Part shown: piece by piece, positions 55,020 to 63,987 of the stretch
How positions within the stretch are numbered: position 1 is the stretch's first letter
How the letters are laid out: the number at the start of each line of letters is the position of its first letter
DNA from: Desulfovibrio sp. Huiquan2017
Lineage (GTDB): Bacteria; Desulfobacterota; Desulfovibrionia; Desulfovibrionales; Desulfovibrionaceae
DNA length: 64,000 nucleotides
NCBI RefSeq assembly: GCF_017351175.1
Contig: NZ_JAFMPN010000002.1
Span: 62,001 to 126,000, forward strand
Direction of reading: 5' to 3'
The notes under the pieces: model-generated
What the model was told of the DNA's origin: nothing
The model's database searches: none
What the model saw: the letters and a program-made list of their open reading frames with translations, nothing else
Translations under genes and position numbers: made by a program

Positions 55020-55294
55020 GGGTTATCCTGGGATGTTGTGTTCACGGGGGTGAAGCTCTCCACGATCATGGACTCCACGCCGCGCTCCGTACGGACCACG
55101 CCGGTGAAGACCGCCTCTTCCCTGGACAGGGACAGAAGGTTCGGGAGGCTCTTGAAATTCTCCACGAGGATTTCCCGCTCGTCCTTGCAGGCGATCAACA
55201 CCTCGGTCACGCGGAACTGCTCGTCCCACTGGCGCGGGACAACCATGCCCCTGACGGTGACCGTGTCGTTGCGGTGTTGTTTCTCTTGCAGCAT
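55004..55294 (-). CDS. Small OB-like cytoplasmic protein, first gene of the accessory operon
   Basis: A 96-residue protein without signal peptide. The strands VTVRGMVVPRQW, VTEVLIACKDEREILVEN and EEAVFTGVVRTERG...MIVESF look like an OB barrel related in layout to the next two small genes. ATG 55294 is preferred over an in-frame TTG at 55306. I do not recognise a named family. Confidence 0.65.
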   Translation of the reverse strand: MLQEKQHRNDTVTVRGMVVPRQWDEQFRVTEVLIACKDEREILVENFKSLPNLLSLSREEAVFTGVVRTERGVESMIVESFTPVNTTSQDNPCVNN

Positions 55295-55402
55295 AGATTT
55301 TCTCAACCTGGCGGTTTTGAAGGTGCGGGAAAAGCATGGAGCATGCCAAAGCCGTAATTATTTGAAATACTTTGTGAATGTTGTCTGACGCCGATGCGAC
55401 AG

Positions 55403-55428
55403 CAGGAACTTTAAGTTCCTGTTTTCTT
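55403..55428 (+). terminator. Orphan intrinsic terminator on the plus strand
   Basis: CAGGAACT (55403-55410), loop TTA and AGTTCCTG (55414-55421) are followed by TTTTCTT. The T run is only on the plus strand, yet every gene nearby is on the minus strand, so it may end an unannotated small transcript or block antisense transcription. Confidence 0.5.
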
Positions 55429-55564
55429 GGCGGCCGGTCAAAATCGGCGGAAATTCCGGCGTTTTGGGGGCGTGATGGTGGCGTGACATTGTAAATAAAC
55501 ATTGTATATTCAGGATGTTAAAATAGTATGAGAACTTTTTATTCCGCTATTTTAGAAACCGGAA

Positions 55565-56965
55565 TTACTGGTTCTTCTTGCGAAAGTCCATCTTGTCCAG
55601 GCCGTGGCGGCCCAGCAGTTTGGAAAGTTGCCGCGTGGTCACGCCCGCGCGTTGGGCCGCGTCCTTGATCACGCCGTCGCATTGTTCGAGCAGGCTCGAC
55701 AGGTATTGGCGTTCGAATTTGTCCACGGTGATGCGCCGCGCCTCCTTGAGCGGAAGACTGGTTTTGACCGGCGAGGTGACCACCTCGCCCTGGTTGTCGA
55801 GCAGGTCCGGCGGGAAGCTCTCGGGCAGAAGCACTTCGCCGGTCTCCAGGATGCAGGCCCGCTCGATGACGTTTTCGAGTTCGCGCACGTTGCCCGGCCA
55901 CTCGTACTCCAGGAGCCGGTCCAGGACCTGGGGGTGGATGCCCTTGACCTCGGTGTTGAGCAGCCCGTTGAACTGCTGGATGAACACCTCGGATAGCCTC
56001 GGGATGTCCTCGGACCGTTCTCTGAGCGACGGTATGCGGATGGGAAAGACGTTCAGCCGGTAGAAGAGGTCGCGTCGGAACTTGCCGCGCTCGCACAGTT
56101 CGAGCATGTCCTCGTTGGTGGCCGCGATGATGCGCACGTCCACCGGGATGTCGGACTCGCCGCCCACGCGCTGGATGAAGCGTTCCTGGATGACGTTCAG
56201 GAGCTTGACCTGGACCGACTGCGAGACCGTGCCGATCTCGTCGAGAAAAATCGTGCCCCCGTGGGCCAGTTCGAACTTGCCGAGCTTGCGCCGGACCGCG
56301 CCGGTGAAGGCTCCCTTTTCGTGGCCGAACAACTCGCTTTCCACCAAGGTGTCCGGGATGGCTCCGCAATGCACGCTGATGAACGGTTGGCTCTTGCGGT
56401 TGGAGTGGGCGTGGATGAGCTTGGCGATGAGCGACTTGCCCGTGCCGGTCTCGCCCGTGAGCAGGACCGTGGTCCGGGTCCCGGCCACCTGGCGGATCTT
56501 GACGAACACGTCCCGCATGGCCTTGCTCCGGGTATCCACGTATTCGAGCGAATCCTCGTTCCAGAACTGGCCGCGCAGGTAGTCGAGCTCGGACTTGAGC
56601 ACGTCGGTTTCGCGGACCTTGTCCACGATCAGGTCCAGCTCTTCCTTTTCGATGGGGTGGGTCAGATAGTCGAAGGCGCCGGCCTTGACCGCGTCCACGG
56701 CATGGTGGGTGTTGGCCTCGTCCGCCAGAACCACGATGGCCGCCGAAGGGTACTGGGCCCAGAGGCCTTCCAGCCCTTTGGCCACGGAAGTATGCTTGCC
56801 GAGCAGGGATTCCACGTCCACGAACAGGGTGTCCACTTCGCGGTCCGGCGCCCCATTGGCGGCAACCGATCCCGTCCCCGTTCCCAGTCGTTTGTCCTTC
56901 CCGAGCAAACCGCCGATCTCCTCCGACCGGCTCCCGTCGCGGGTAATCACAAGCATCTTGCGCAT
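55565..56965 (-). CDS. Sigma-54-dependent activator with atypical receiver
   Basis: A 466-residue NtrC-type regulator. Residues 1-120 resemble a receiver but the N-terminal acidic pair is missing (LVITRDGS where LLVDDD is expected), while an Asp remains in LFVDVE, so phosphorylation is doubtful. The AAA+ domain has Walker A GETGTGKS, the sigma-54 contact loop GAFTGA, and Walker B TIFLDEIG. A Fis-type HTH ends the protein (AAQRAGVTTRQLSKLLGRHG). Start ATG 56965 is preferred over GTG 56986. No kinase adjoins it. The tad-like operon is one candidate target with a sigma-54 promoter. Confidence 0.92.
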   Translation of the reverse strand: MRKMLVITRDGSRSEEIGGLLGKDKRLGTGTGSVAANGAPDREVDTLFVDVESLLGKHTSVAKGLEGLWAQYPSAAIVVLADEANTHHAVDAVKAGAFDYLTHPIEKEELDLIVDKVRETDVLKSELDYLRGQFWNEDSLEYVDTRSKAMRDVFVKIRQVAGTRTTVLLTGETGTGKSLIAKLIHAHSNRKSQPFISVHCGAIPDTLVESELFGHEKGAFTGAVRRKLGKFELAHGGTIFLDEIGTVSQSVQVKLLNVIQERFIQRVGGESDIPVDVRIIAATNEDMLELCERGKFRRDLFYRLNVFPIRIPSLRERSEDIPRLSEVFIQQFNGLLNTEVKGIHPQVLDRLLEYEWPGNVRELENVIERACILETGEVLLPESFPPDLLDNQGEVVTSPVKTSLPLKEARRITVDKFERQYLSSLLEQCDGVIKDAAQRAGVTTRQLSKLLGRHGLDKMDFRKKNQ

Positions 56966-57152
56966 GCCAATAATGTCTCCAGCCACCTTGTACTTCGATG
57001 CCGCCGCCGAGACAATTCAAATCTGTTCCTCCGCAGCCGGAAAAGGAGGAGGGGGCGATCCACTGTTAACGGGACGTTCCCTCGCCGTTTTCCCGGGTTC
57101 CCATCCCTTTCCGCTTCCTGGCTGTCCCGCAGGCGTCCACGTCGGGGCGCGG

Positions 57153-57192
57153 GAAACGGCCTTCGTCGCGATGTTGCGACGAAGGCCGTTTC
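57153..57192 (-). terminator. Large perfect hairpin after the glycogen operon
   Basis: GAAACGGCCTTCGTCGC (57153-57169) and its exact complement (57176-57192) form a 17-bp stem with a 6-base loop, 60 bases past the fusion-gene stop. The T run is only three long, so termination may be assisted, or the hairpin protects the 3' end. Confidence 0.6.
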
Positions 57193-57251
57193 TCAATGGA
57201 GGGATCCGGGCGTGCGGCTCCGGGCCCGGGAGAGGTCTTGGGAGGCCGCCC

Positions 57252-60200
57252 CTAGCTCCAGCGAATCAACCTGGGGTCGCATTTGTTGGCGAGCCCGGGG
57301 TGGGTGGGGAGCACGCGGACGCCGTAGCGGATGGGGCCGGACTCGCGCGGGCTGTAGGCGGCCTGGTAGAGCAGGGTGGTCCCCTCGGTATGCTTGAGTT
57401 GCATGGGGATGCAGTCCAGGACGGTCTCCTCGTCCGGGGTGGCGGCCACGAATTCGACCACGATTTCCTCGGTCAGCAACTGGCCGCGATCCACCTTGGC
57501 GGAAACCGTCAGCTTGTTGCCCAGCCGGAAGACGTCGCCGCTGATGCCTTCCACCTGGACCTCCTTGATGTTCACCGTGGCGAACCTTCCGGGGATGCGC
57601 GTGCGCCATTCCCCCAGGCCCAGGGCCAGTTCGTTGTTGTTCCGGGCGCGCAGCTTGGCCAGTTCGATGGCGGGCAGGTACATGTCGTTGATATAGTCCC
57701 GGACCATGCGGTGGGTGCCGTACTGCCTGAATGCGGTCCGCATGGCCGCCTTCATGCGGGTCAGCCAGGCGTGGGGCACGCCGTCGCCGCCCCGGTCGTA
57801 GAATTCGGGGACCACCTCGGATTCCAGCGTGGCGTAGAGGTTGTCCGCGTCCACGATGTCCTGGTTGACCTGGCTTTGGTAGACCAGGCCGCTGCCCACG
57901 GCCCAGCCGTTGGCCCCGTCGAAGGCCTCATCCCACCAGCCGTCCAGGATGGAGCAGTTGGGCACCCCGTTGACCGCGGCCTTCATGCCGCTGGTGCCGC
58001 TGGCTTCCATGAGCCGGGTCGGATTGTTCAGCCAGACGTCCGCGCCGGACACGAGCAGGCGCGCCAGTCGGATGTCGTAGCTTTCCAGGAAGATGACCCG
58101 CCCCAGGAAGTCGTCCTGCTTGGCCAGGCGGCAGATGAGGTTGATGTAACTCGCGCCCATGGTGTCGGCCGGATGCGCCTTGCCCGCGAAGAGGATGTTC
58201 ACCGGGCGTTCGGCGCTGCACAGGATCTCCTTGACCCGTTGCAGGTTGTGGAAGAGCAGGGTGGGCCGTTTGTAGGCCGTGCACCGTCTGGCGAAGCACA
58301 GGGTCAGGTGGTCGGGGTTGAGTTCGTTCAGGAAGGCGTGCAGCCGGTTGGGCGGTTCGCCCTCGCGGGTCCACTGGGCGGAGATGGACCGGCGCACCTC
58401 GTCGTACAGCCGGTGTTTGAGGGCCACGTGGGTATCCCACAGCCGCCGGTCGTCCATGGTGTTCAGGCAGTCCCAGTCATTCTTTTCCAGGAGCGCGCGG
58501 TGGACGGACAGGCTGCACGTCTCCTCGATGTCGTGGCGGACGCGCTCGTCCAGCCAGGAGGAGATGTGCACGCCGTTGGTCACGTGGCCCACCGGGATTT
58601 CACTCAGGATGAAGCCGCGCCACAGGTCCTGCCACATTCGTCGGGAGACGTCTCCGTGCAGGCGGCTGACGCCGTTGCGCCTGCAGGAGAGTTGCAGGGC
58701 CAGCACGGTCATGTTCAGGTGGTCGGCCTCCTCGGCGTAGATGTGCCCGAGGTTCCACAGCCCTTCCCACGGCACATCCATCTCGTCGGCGTAGCCGCGG
58801 AAATAGTTCTCCACCAGGGATTTTTCGAAGCGTTCGTTGCCCGCGGGCACCGGGGTGTGCATGGTGAACACGGTGTTGCCCCGGACGATTTCCTTGGCCG
58901 TGGCGAAGTCCACTCCGTCCTGGAGCATGATCTGGCGGATGCGCTCGAAGAGCAGGAAGGCGGAGTGCCCCTCGTTGAGGTGATAGACCGACGGGGTGAT
59001 GCCCAGGGCCGTGAACAGACGGACGCCGCCCACGCCGAGGATGATCTCCTGCTCGATGCGTCCCTTGGAGGTCGGATCGTAGAGCTTGGAGGTAATGTCC
59101 CGGTCCGAACGGGAGTTTTCGACCACATCGGTGTCGAGCAGGTAGAGCCTGGCCCGGCCTACGTGAACCGTCCATATCTGGGCGTACACGGTGCGGCCCG
59201 GCAGATTCACGGCGATCATGACCTTTTCGTCGTTCTTTTGCAGCGGGGTGATGGGCATGGTGGCGAAATCGTTCTCGTGGTACTCGACCACCTGGTCGCC
59301 GTTGCCGTTGATCCGCTGGTGGAAGAAGCCGTTCTTGTACAGCAGGGAGATGCCGATGAACGGCAGGTTCAGGTCGCTGGCCGATTTGATGTGGTCGCCC
59401 GAGAGCAGGCCCAGGCCGCCGGAGTAGACCGGGATGGACTCGTGCAGGCCGAATTCCATGGAGAAATAGGCCACCGGGTGTTCCCAGGTGATGCCCTTGA
59501 CGTCGGCCTTGGCGCTCTGGGCCATATAGTCGTCGAACCGTTCCAGGACCGAGCCCAGGCGGCCGATGAATTCCGGGTCGTCGGCCAGTTCGGCCAGGCG
59601 GTCGCGGCGCATGGTGTCCAGGAACAGGACCGGATTGTGCCCGCTCTCATGCCATTTGTCCGCGTCCATCCACTCGAACAGCTCCTGGGAATCGCGGTGC
59701 CAGACCCACCACAGGTTTTCGGCCACCTCGCGCAGCCTGGCCAGCGGCGCAGGCAGCTCGGTGACCACGGTGAAGGACCTGAGCCGGGGCTGGGTGGTGT
59801 TTACGCCCGTGAAACTGATCTCGGCGCCGGGCGCGGCGGCCATGCGCTGCACGCCCGCGATGCGTTCGGTGCGGATGTCGGCCGCGTACTCGTAAGCCTC
59901 CAGGTAGCGGGGGTAGAATTGGGCCCAGGTGGCCTCCTCGGCGATCTTGCGGGCCTCGGCGCTCCGCGAGGCGCGTTCCTCGGGCGTCCAGCGGGTGAAG
60001 TCGGCCAGGTACCGGGTCAGGTTCTCGCGCGCGGTTTCGTAGTCGTCGTCCAGCCGGTTGAGAACGTGCACGCCGGGGTGCCCCTGGGGATGCCTTTCCA
60101 TGATCCACTGGCCGAATCCGGCCCGGTCCGAGGTGACCGTGGGCACGGCGAAGGCCGCGCTTTCCATGGGGGTATAGCCCCACGGTTCGTAGAAGGAAGG

Positions 60201-61490
60201 GAATACGGTCAGGTCCATGCCCGCCAGGGCGTCGTAATATTCCAGGTTGAGGACGCCGTCGTTGCCGTCCAGATAGACCGGAATGAAGATGACGCAGCAG
60301 CGGTTTTCGGCCTCGTTGTCCAGCTTGCGTTCGCGGCACTTCATGACCACGGGATCGTGGTCCGCGTTGCCCAGGTGGTGGGTGGAGATGCCCGCGTACT
60401 TTTCGATGTCGTAGCGCTCCGACTTCAGGCGGCGCCGGGCCTCGTCGCTGAATCCCGCGTAACCGCAGGAGACGAGCAGGAAGGCGACCACGGTGACATC
60501 ATTGCCGGATTTGGCCAGTTCGTCGTTCAGGTCGCCCAGTCCGTCCAGGAGCAAGTCGATGCCCTTGTTGTGGAATTCGTAACGCCCCGAGGTCGCCACC
60601 AGCAGGGTCTTGTCCGGGGCCAGGTCGCGTTCCAGGAAGTTGCCGGCCAGATCCAGGAGCCGTTTGCGCGCGGTCTTGCGGGTCCCGGCCACGGCCTTGG
60701 GTTCTGCGAATCCTTCGAGGTTGAAGCCGTTGACCGTGATCACGGCCGGGTTGGTGCCGAGCAGGTTGGAGGCCTCGCGCCGGGTGATGTTGGAGACCGT
60801 GGTGAAACAGTCCGCTTCACGAGCCGAGACCGACTCCATGGAATGCTTGGCCGTGACTCCGAAGGCCTTGGCCTCCTGTGACGGCTCGATTTCCTCCAAC
60901 CGCTTGTAGATGTCCACCCCGGCCCCGGACATGGCCCGGCCGAGCATGGTGGCGTGGGTGGTCAGGACCGTGGACACGGAGGGCGCATGCTTCTTCAGGT
61001 AGAGCACGCCCGCGCCGGACATCCATTCGTGGAAATGGGCGTAGACGTCGGCCCCGTCGCCCACGTCCTCGCTGATTTCCTTGATGGCCATGGCCGCGGC
61101 CGTGGAGAACAGGACCGGCTCGATATAGTCCCAGCCTCCGGCCATGGAATCCACGCCGTAGTCGTTCCACAGCTGGAACAGGAGCTTGTCGTGGTTCGGA
61201 AAGGCGTTGCGGAAGCCTATGAGCAGGACCAGCGGTTTGCCCGGGATGTCCCAGTGGCCGGTGGCGGTCTCGATGCCCCAGGCCTTGAGCCGTTCCAGGG
61301 CCGGGCGGACCGTTTCGGGCGGATCGACCCGGACAAAGCCGGGGTTGCGGTCGAGCAACGGGCCCACGGTCACATAACGGTTGTCGAAGGCCGCTTTGGC
61401 CTGCGGGGCCTTGCTGCTGATGACGGTGTGGATGCCGCCCACCTTGTTGCAGACTTCCCAGGAAGCTTCGAACAGCCAACTTGTTTCCAT
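57252..61490 (-). CDS. Glycogen synthase (GT3-like) fused to alpha-glucan phosphorylase (GT35)
   Basis: A 1412-residue bifunctional-looking protein. Residues 1 to about 570 resemble eukaryotic-type GT3 glycogen synthase: FEASWEVCNKVGGIHTVISS at the start, HFHEW, and the FYEPWGYTPMESAAFAVPT retaining-GT motif. From about 590 on, a DUF3417 segment (AENLWWVWHRDSQELF) leads into a GT35 phosphorylase with the PLP-binding Lys in SGTSGMKAAVNG. One polypeptide thus carries both the enzyme that builds and the enzyme that degrades alpha-1,4-glucan. It is last in an operon with GH57 and GT4 genes, 11 bases after GH57. Fusion may allow reciprocal control. Confidence 0.9.
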   Translation of the reverse strand: METSWLFEASWEVCNKVGGIHTVISSKAPQAKAAFDNRYVTVGPLLDRNPGFVRVDPPETVRPALERLKAWGIETATGHWDIPGKPLVLLIGFRNAFPNHDKLLFQLWNDYGVDSMAGGWDYIEPVLFSTAAAMAIKEISEDVGDGADVYAHFHEWMSGAGVLYLKKHAPSVSTVLTTHATMLGRAMSGAGVDIYKRLEEIEPSQEAKAFGVTAKHSMESVSAREADCFTTVSNITRREASNLLGTNPAVITVNGFNLEGFAEPKAVAGTRKTARKRLLDLAGNFLERDLAPDKTLLVATSGRYEFHNKGIDLLLDGLGDLNDELAKSGNDVTVVAFLLVSCGYAGFSDEARRRLKSERYDIEKYAGISTHHLGNADHDPVVMKCRERKLDNEAENRCCVIFIPVYLDGNDGVLNLEYYDALAGMDLTVFPSFYEPWGYTPMESAAFAVPTVTSDRAGFGQWIMERHPQGHPGVHVLNRLDDDYETARENLTRYLADFTRWTPEERASRSAEARKIAEEATWAQFYPRYLEAYEYAADIRTERIAGVQRMAAAPGAEISFTGVNTTQPRLRSFTVVTELPAPLARLREVAENLWWVWHRDSQELFEWMDADKWHESGHNPVLFLDTMRRDRLAELADDPEFIGRLGSVLERFDDYMAQSAKADVKGITWEHPVAYFSMEFGLHESIPVYSGGLGLLSGDHIKSASDLNLPFIGISLLYKNGFFHQRINGNGDQVVEYHENDFATMPITPLQKNDEKVMIAVNLPGRTVYAQIWTVHVGRARLYLLDTDVVENSRSDRDITSKLYDPTSKGRIEQEIILGVGGVRLFTALGITPSVYHLNEGHSAFLLFERIRQIMLQDGVDFATAKEIVRGNTVFTMHTPVPAGNERFEKSLVENYFRGYADEMDVPWEGLWNLGHIYAEEADHLNMTVLALQLSCRRNGVSRLHGDVSRRMWQDLWRGFILSEIPVGHVTNGVHISSWLDERVRHDIEETCSLSVHRALLEKNDWDCLNTMDDRRLWDTHVALKHRLYDEVRRSISAQWTREGEPPNRLHAFLNELNPDHLTLCFARRCTAYKRPTLLFHNLQRVKEILCSAERPVNILFAGKAHPADTMGASYINLICRLAKQDDFLGRVIFLESYDIRLARLLVSGADVWLNNPTRLMEASGTSGMKAAVNGVPNCSILDGWWDEAFDGANGWAVGSGLVYQSQVNQDIVDADNLYATLESEVVPEFYDRGGDGVPHAWLTRMKAAMRTAFRQYGTHRMVRDYINDMYLPAIELAKLRARNNNELALGLGEWRTRIPGRFATVNIKEVQVEGISGDVFRLGNKLTVSAKVDRGQLLTEEIVVEFVAATPDEETVLDCIPMQLKHTEGTTLLYQAAYSPRESGPIRYGVRVLPTHPGLANKCDPRLIRWS

Positions 61491-61501
61491 GACTTTTTCT
61501 C

Positions 61502-62704
61502 CTACCCCTGCCGCCGGTCCGCGCCGTCCAGCCGGAGGGCGAGGTCGTTGAGCACGTTCATGTAGGTGATGAACGCCTGGTGCGGGGTGTCATACGGGTT
61601 GAAATATTTGTGCACGTCGCCGTCGGAAAACCACTTGGTGCACATATAGTAGAAATGGTCGCTGGTCAGCAATTCGCGCCAGGTGGCGATGATGTCCTCG
61701 TCCCCGGAAGCCAGGACCTTGTCCTCCAGGGCGTAGGCCAGTTCGGCGGCCTGATCCTGCATGGGGTTGCCCAGCCATGCGGTGACGTCGCGCTCCAGGT
61801 CGGCCCAGGAGGTGAAATAGGGCACGTCGAGCTGGGCCATGGGGTCCAGGCGGGCGGCGGCTTCGCCGGGCGTCTCGAAGACGAAGTCGTCCCGGGACAG
61901 GATCGCTTCGGGCAGCTTCCTGAAGAATTCGAAGATGCCGGTGTCGGCCCACTGATGTTCGCCGATGGTCTCGTAGTCCATGAACAGGTTGATGATCTCG
62001 CCGCTTCCGGCCACCTTGTGCACCCAGTCCGCGTATTTTTCCACGGTCACGGGCCACTCGCTCCAGCCTCGGTCCGAGAAGCGGAAGGCCACATCGTCGG
62101 ACAGCCGGTAGTTCTTGAGCAGGGCCTTGAGCTTGGAGCAGCTTGCGGGCTGGTACACGAAGTTGGGCGAGCGCCAGCCCAGGACCTGGTCCGCGCCTTC
62201 GGCCAGGATGGCCCTGTAGCCCATCTTTTCGATCTCCAGGGCCAGGTCGTTGTTGTAGATCAGCTCGGTGTTGCGGAAGGTCACGGGTTTGCTGCCGAAG
62301 AATTCTTCGAGGATGCGGCTGTGCATCTTCACCTGGCGGCGGAATTCCTCCCGGGAGAAGAGGAAGGCCAGGGAGTGATAATGCGTCTCGCCGATGAACT
62401 CCACGCATCCGGTGTCGGCCAGGGCCCGGAAGGAGTCCAGGACCTCGGGGCAGAACTCCTGGAACTGCTCCATGGCCACGCCGGTGATGGCGTAGGAGAT
62501 GCGGAACTTTCCCTGATGTTGTTCGATGAGATCGAGCATCATTCTGTTGGCGGGCAGGTAGCACTTGTCGGCCACCTTGCGCATGATGTCGCGGTTGGCG
62601 GCCTCGTCGCGGTAGTGGTGGCTGCGGCCCATCTGGAAGAAGGAATAGTCCTTGTCCAGGCGCATGGGCTGGTGGACCTGGAAGTAGAAGCAGACGGATA
62701 TCAT
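61502..62704 (-). CDS. Glycoside hydrolase family 57 protein
   Basis: A 400-residue GH57 enzyme, the family of alpha-amylases, 4-alpha-glucanotransferases and branching enzymes. Motif 1 is FQVHQPMR at the N-terminus; GETHYHSL and FRNTELIYNN are further conserved regions, and FMDYETIGEHQW is the Asp/Glu-containing motif 4 typical of the family. It probably trims or branches glycogen. ATG 62704 overlaps the stop of the preceding GT4 gene by one base (TGATG). Confidence 0.9.
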   Translation of the reverse strand: MISVCFYFQVHQPMRLDKDYSFFQMGRSHHYRDEAANRDIMRKVADKCYLPANRMMLDLIEQHQGKFRISYAITGVAMEQFQEFCPEVLDSFRALADTGCVEFIGETHYHSLAFLFSREEFRRQVKMHSRILEEFFGSKPVTFRNTELIYNNDLALEIEKMGYRAILAEGADQVLGWRSPNFVYQPASCSKLKALLKNYRLSDDVAFRFSDRGWSEWPVTVEKYADWVHKVAGSGEIINLFMDYETIGEHQWADTGIFEFFRKLPEAILSRDDFVFETPGEAAARLDPMAQLDVPYFTSWADLERDVTAWLGNPMQDQAAELAYALEDKVLASGDEDIIATWRELLTSDHFYYMCTKWFSDGDVHKYFNPYDTPHQAFITYMNVLNDLALRLDGADRRQG

Positions 62705-63987
62705 CAGCGGCCTCCGGTAAGTTGCCGGTATACATCGAGAACTTTTTCTGCGGCCCGGTCCCATTGGATTTTCTTGAGGGTTTCCCGGCCCTGTTCGATC
62801 AGGGTCTCGGCCCGCTTTTCGTTGGTCAGGATGTCCTCGATCTCGTCGGCCAGGCGGTCCACGTCCCAGAAGTCCACCTTGACCGCGTGTTCCAGAATCT
62901 CGGCCACGCCGGATTGCTTGGAGACGATGCACGGGACGTCGAAGACCATGGCCTCCAGCGGGGTGATGCCGAAGGGCTCGGATACGCTGGGCATGACGTA
63001 CAGGTCGCTCATGGCGTAGATGCGCTCCACATCGGTCCCCTGCACGAAGCCGGTGAAGTGGAAGCGGTCGGCCAGCCGAAGCTCGGCCATGCGCTCGACC
63101 ATGCGCGGGAACATGTCGCCGGCTCCGGCCATGGCGAAGCGCACGTCGTTGTGATTGGCCAGGACCTTGGCCGCGGCCTCCACGAAGTAGTCCGGTCCCT
63201 TCTGGAAGGTGATCCGCCCGAGGAACAGGACCAGCTTTTCCTTGAACGGCTTTTTTACGCGCAGTTGGCCCAGTCGCCGCTCCTTGGCCACGGCGTTGTG
63301 GACCACGGTGATCTTGGCCGGGTCGATGGAGTAGCGGTGGACGATGGTTTCCTTGGTGAAATGGCTGACCGCGATGATTCGGTCGGCGGCCTCGAACCCG
63401 GCGCGCTCGATGTCATAGACCTTTTGGTTGATGTGCTCGCCCGAGCGGTCGAATTCCAGGGCGTGGGCGTGGACCACGAGAGGCTTGCCCGAGACCCGCT
63501 TGGCCTCGATGCCCGCCGGGGCGGTCAGCCAGTCGTGGGCGTGGATGACGTCGAATTTCTCGGTCAGTCCCAGGTGCGCGCCGATCAGGCTGTAGCGCAC
63601 GATCTCGGCCATGAGGTTCTCGCCGTACCCGCCCTTGAAATCGTTTTTGAGCTCCCCGAAGATGTCCTCGGCGGTGACCGATTCGCTCTGTTCGAGCAGG
63701 GAGCGGTATTCCCGCTCGGTCAGGTACGGGCGCAGGGGGGAGATGACTTCGAGGACGGAAAGGCGCTCCTGGAGCTTCCGGATTTCGGTCACTCCGACCT
63801 TGGTGCGCAGGCGGTTGGCTCCGACCAGGGTCAGGTGATGGCCCTCCTCGTCGGAATCCAGCCTGGGCAGGACGAACAGGATGTCGGTGCCAAGCTGGGC
63901 CAGCCCCTTGGTCAGGCCGAGGCAGGCCGTGCCCAGGCCGCCGGAGATATATGGTGGGAATTCCCACCCGAACATGAGTACGCGCAT
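62704..63987 (-). CDS. GT4/GT5-type glycosyltransferase, glycogen synthase-like
   Basis: A 427-residue GT-B glycosyltransferase. The N-terminal MFGWEFPPYISGGLGTACLG is the sugar-nucleotide-binding loop of starch/glycogen synthases, HAHDWLT follows, and SVSEPFGITPLEAM is the E-x7-E motif. It is the first gene of the operon seen in the window. With the GT3-like domain downstream, the operon has two candidate glucan synthases. The promoter is beyond or at the window edge. Confidence 0.9.
   Translation of the reverse strand: MRVLMFGWEFPPYISGGLGTACLGLTKGLAQLGTDILFVLPRLDSDEEGHHLTLVGANRLRTKVGVTEIRKLQERLSVLEVISPLRPYLTEREYRSLLEQSESVTAEDIFGELKNDFKGGYGENLMAEIVRYSLIGAHLGLTEKFDVIHAHDWLTAPAGIEAKRVSGKPLVVHAHALEFDRSGEHINQKVYDIERAGFEAADRIIAVSHFTKETIVHRYSIDPAKITVVHNAVAKERRLGQLRVKKPFKEKLVLFLGRITFQKGPDYFVEAAAKVLANHNDVRFAMAGAGDMFPRMVERMAELRLADRFHFTGFVQGTDVERIYAMSDLYVMPSVSEPFGITPLEAMVFDVPCIVSKQSGVAEILEHAVKVDFWDVDRLADEIEDILTNEKRAETLIEQGRETLKKIQWDRAAEKVLDVYRQLTGGR

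Noticed and set aside
57021-57251. Gene between the sigma-54 activator and the glycogen operon
   Set aside because: Frames crossing it are shadows of the neighbouring genes; the main feature is the 17-bp hairpin.
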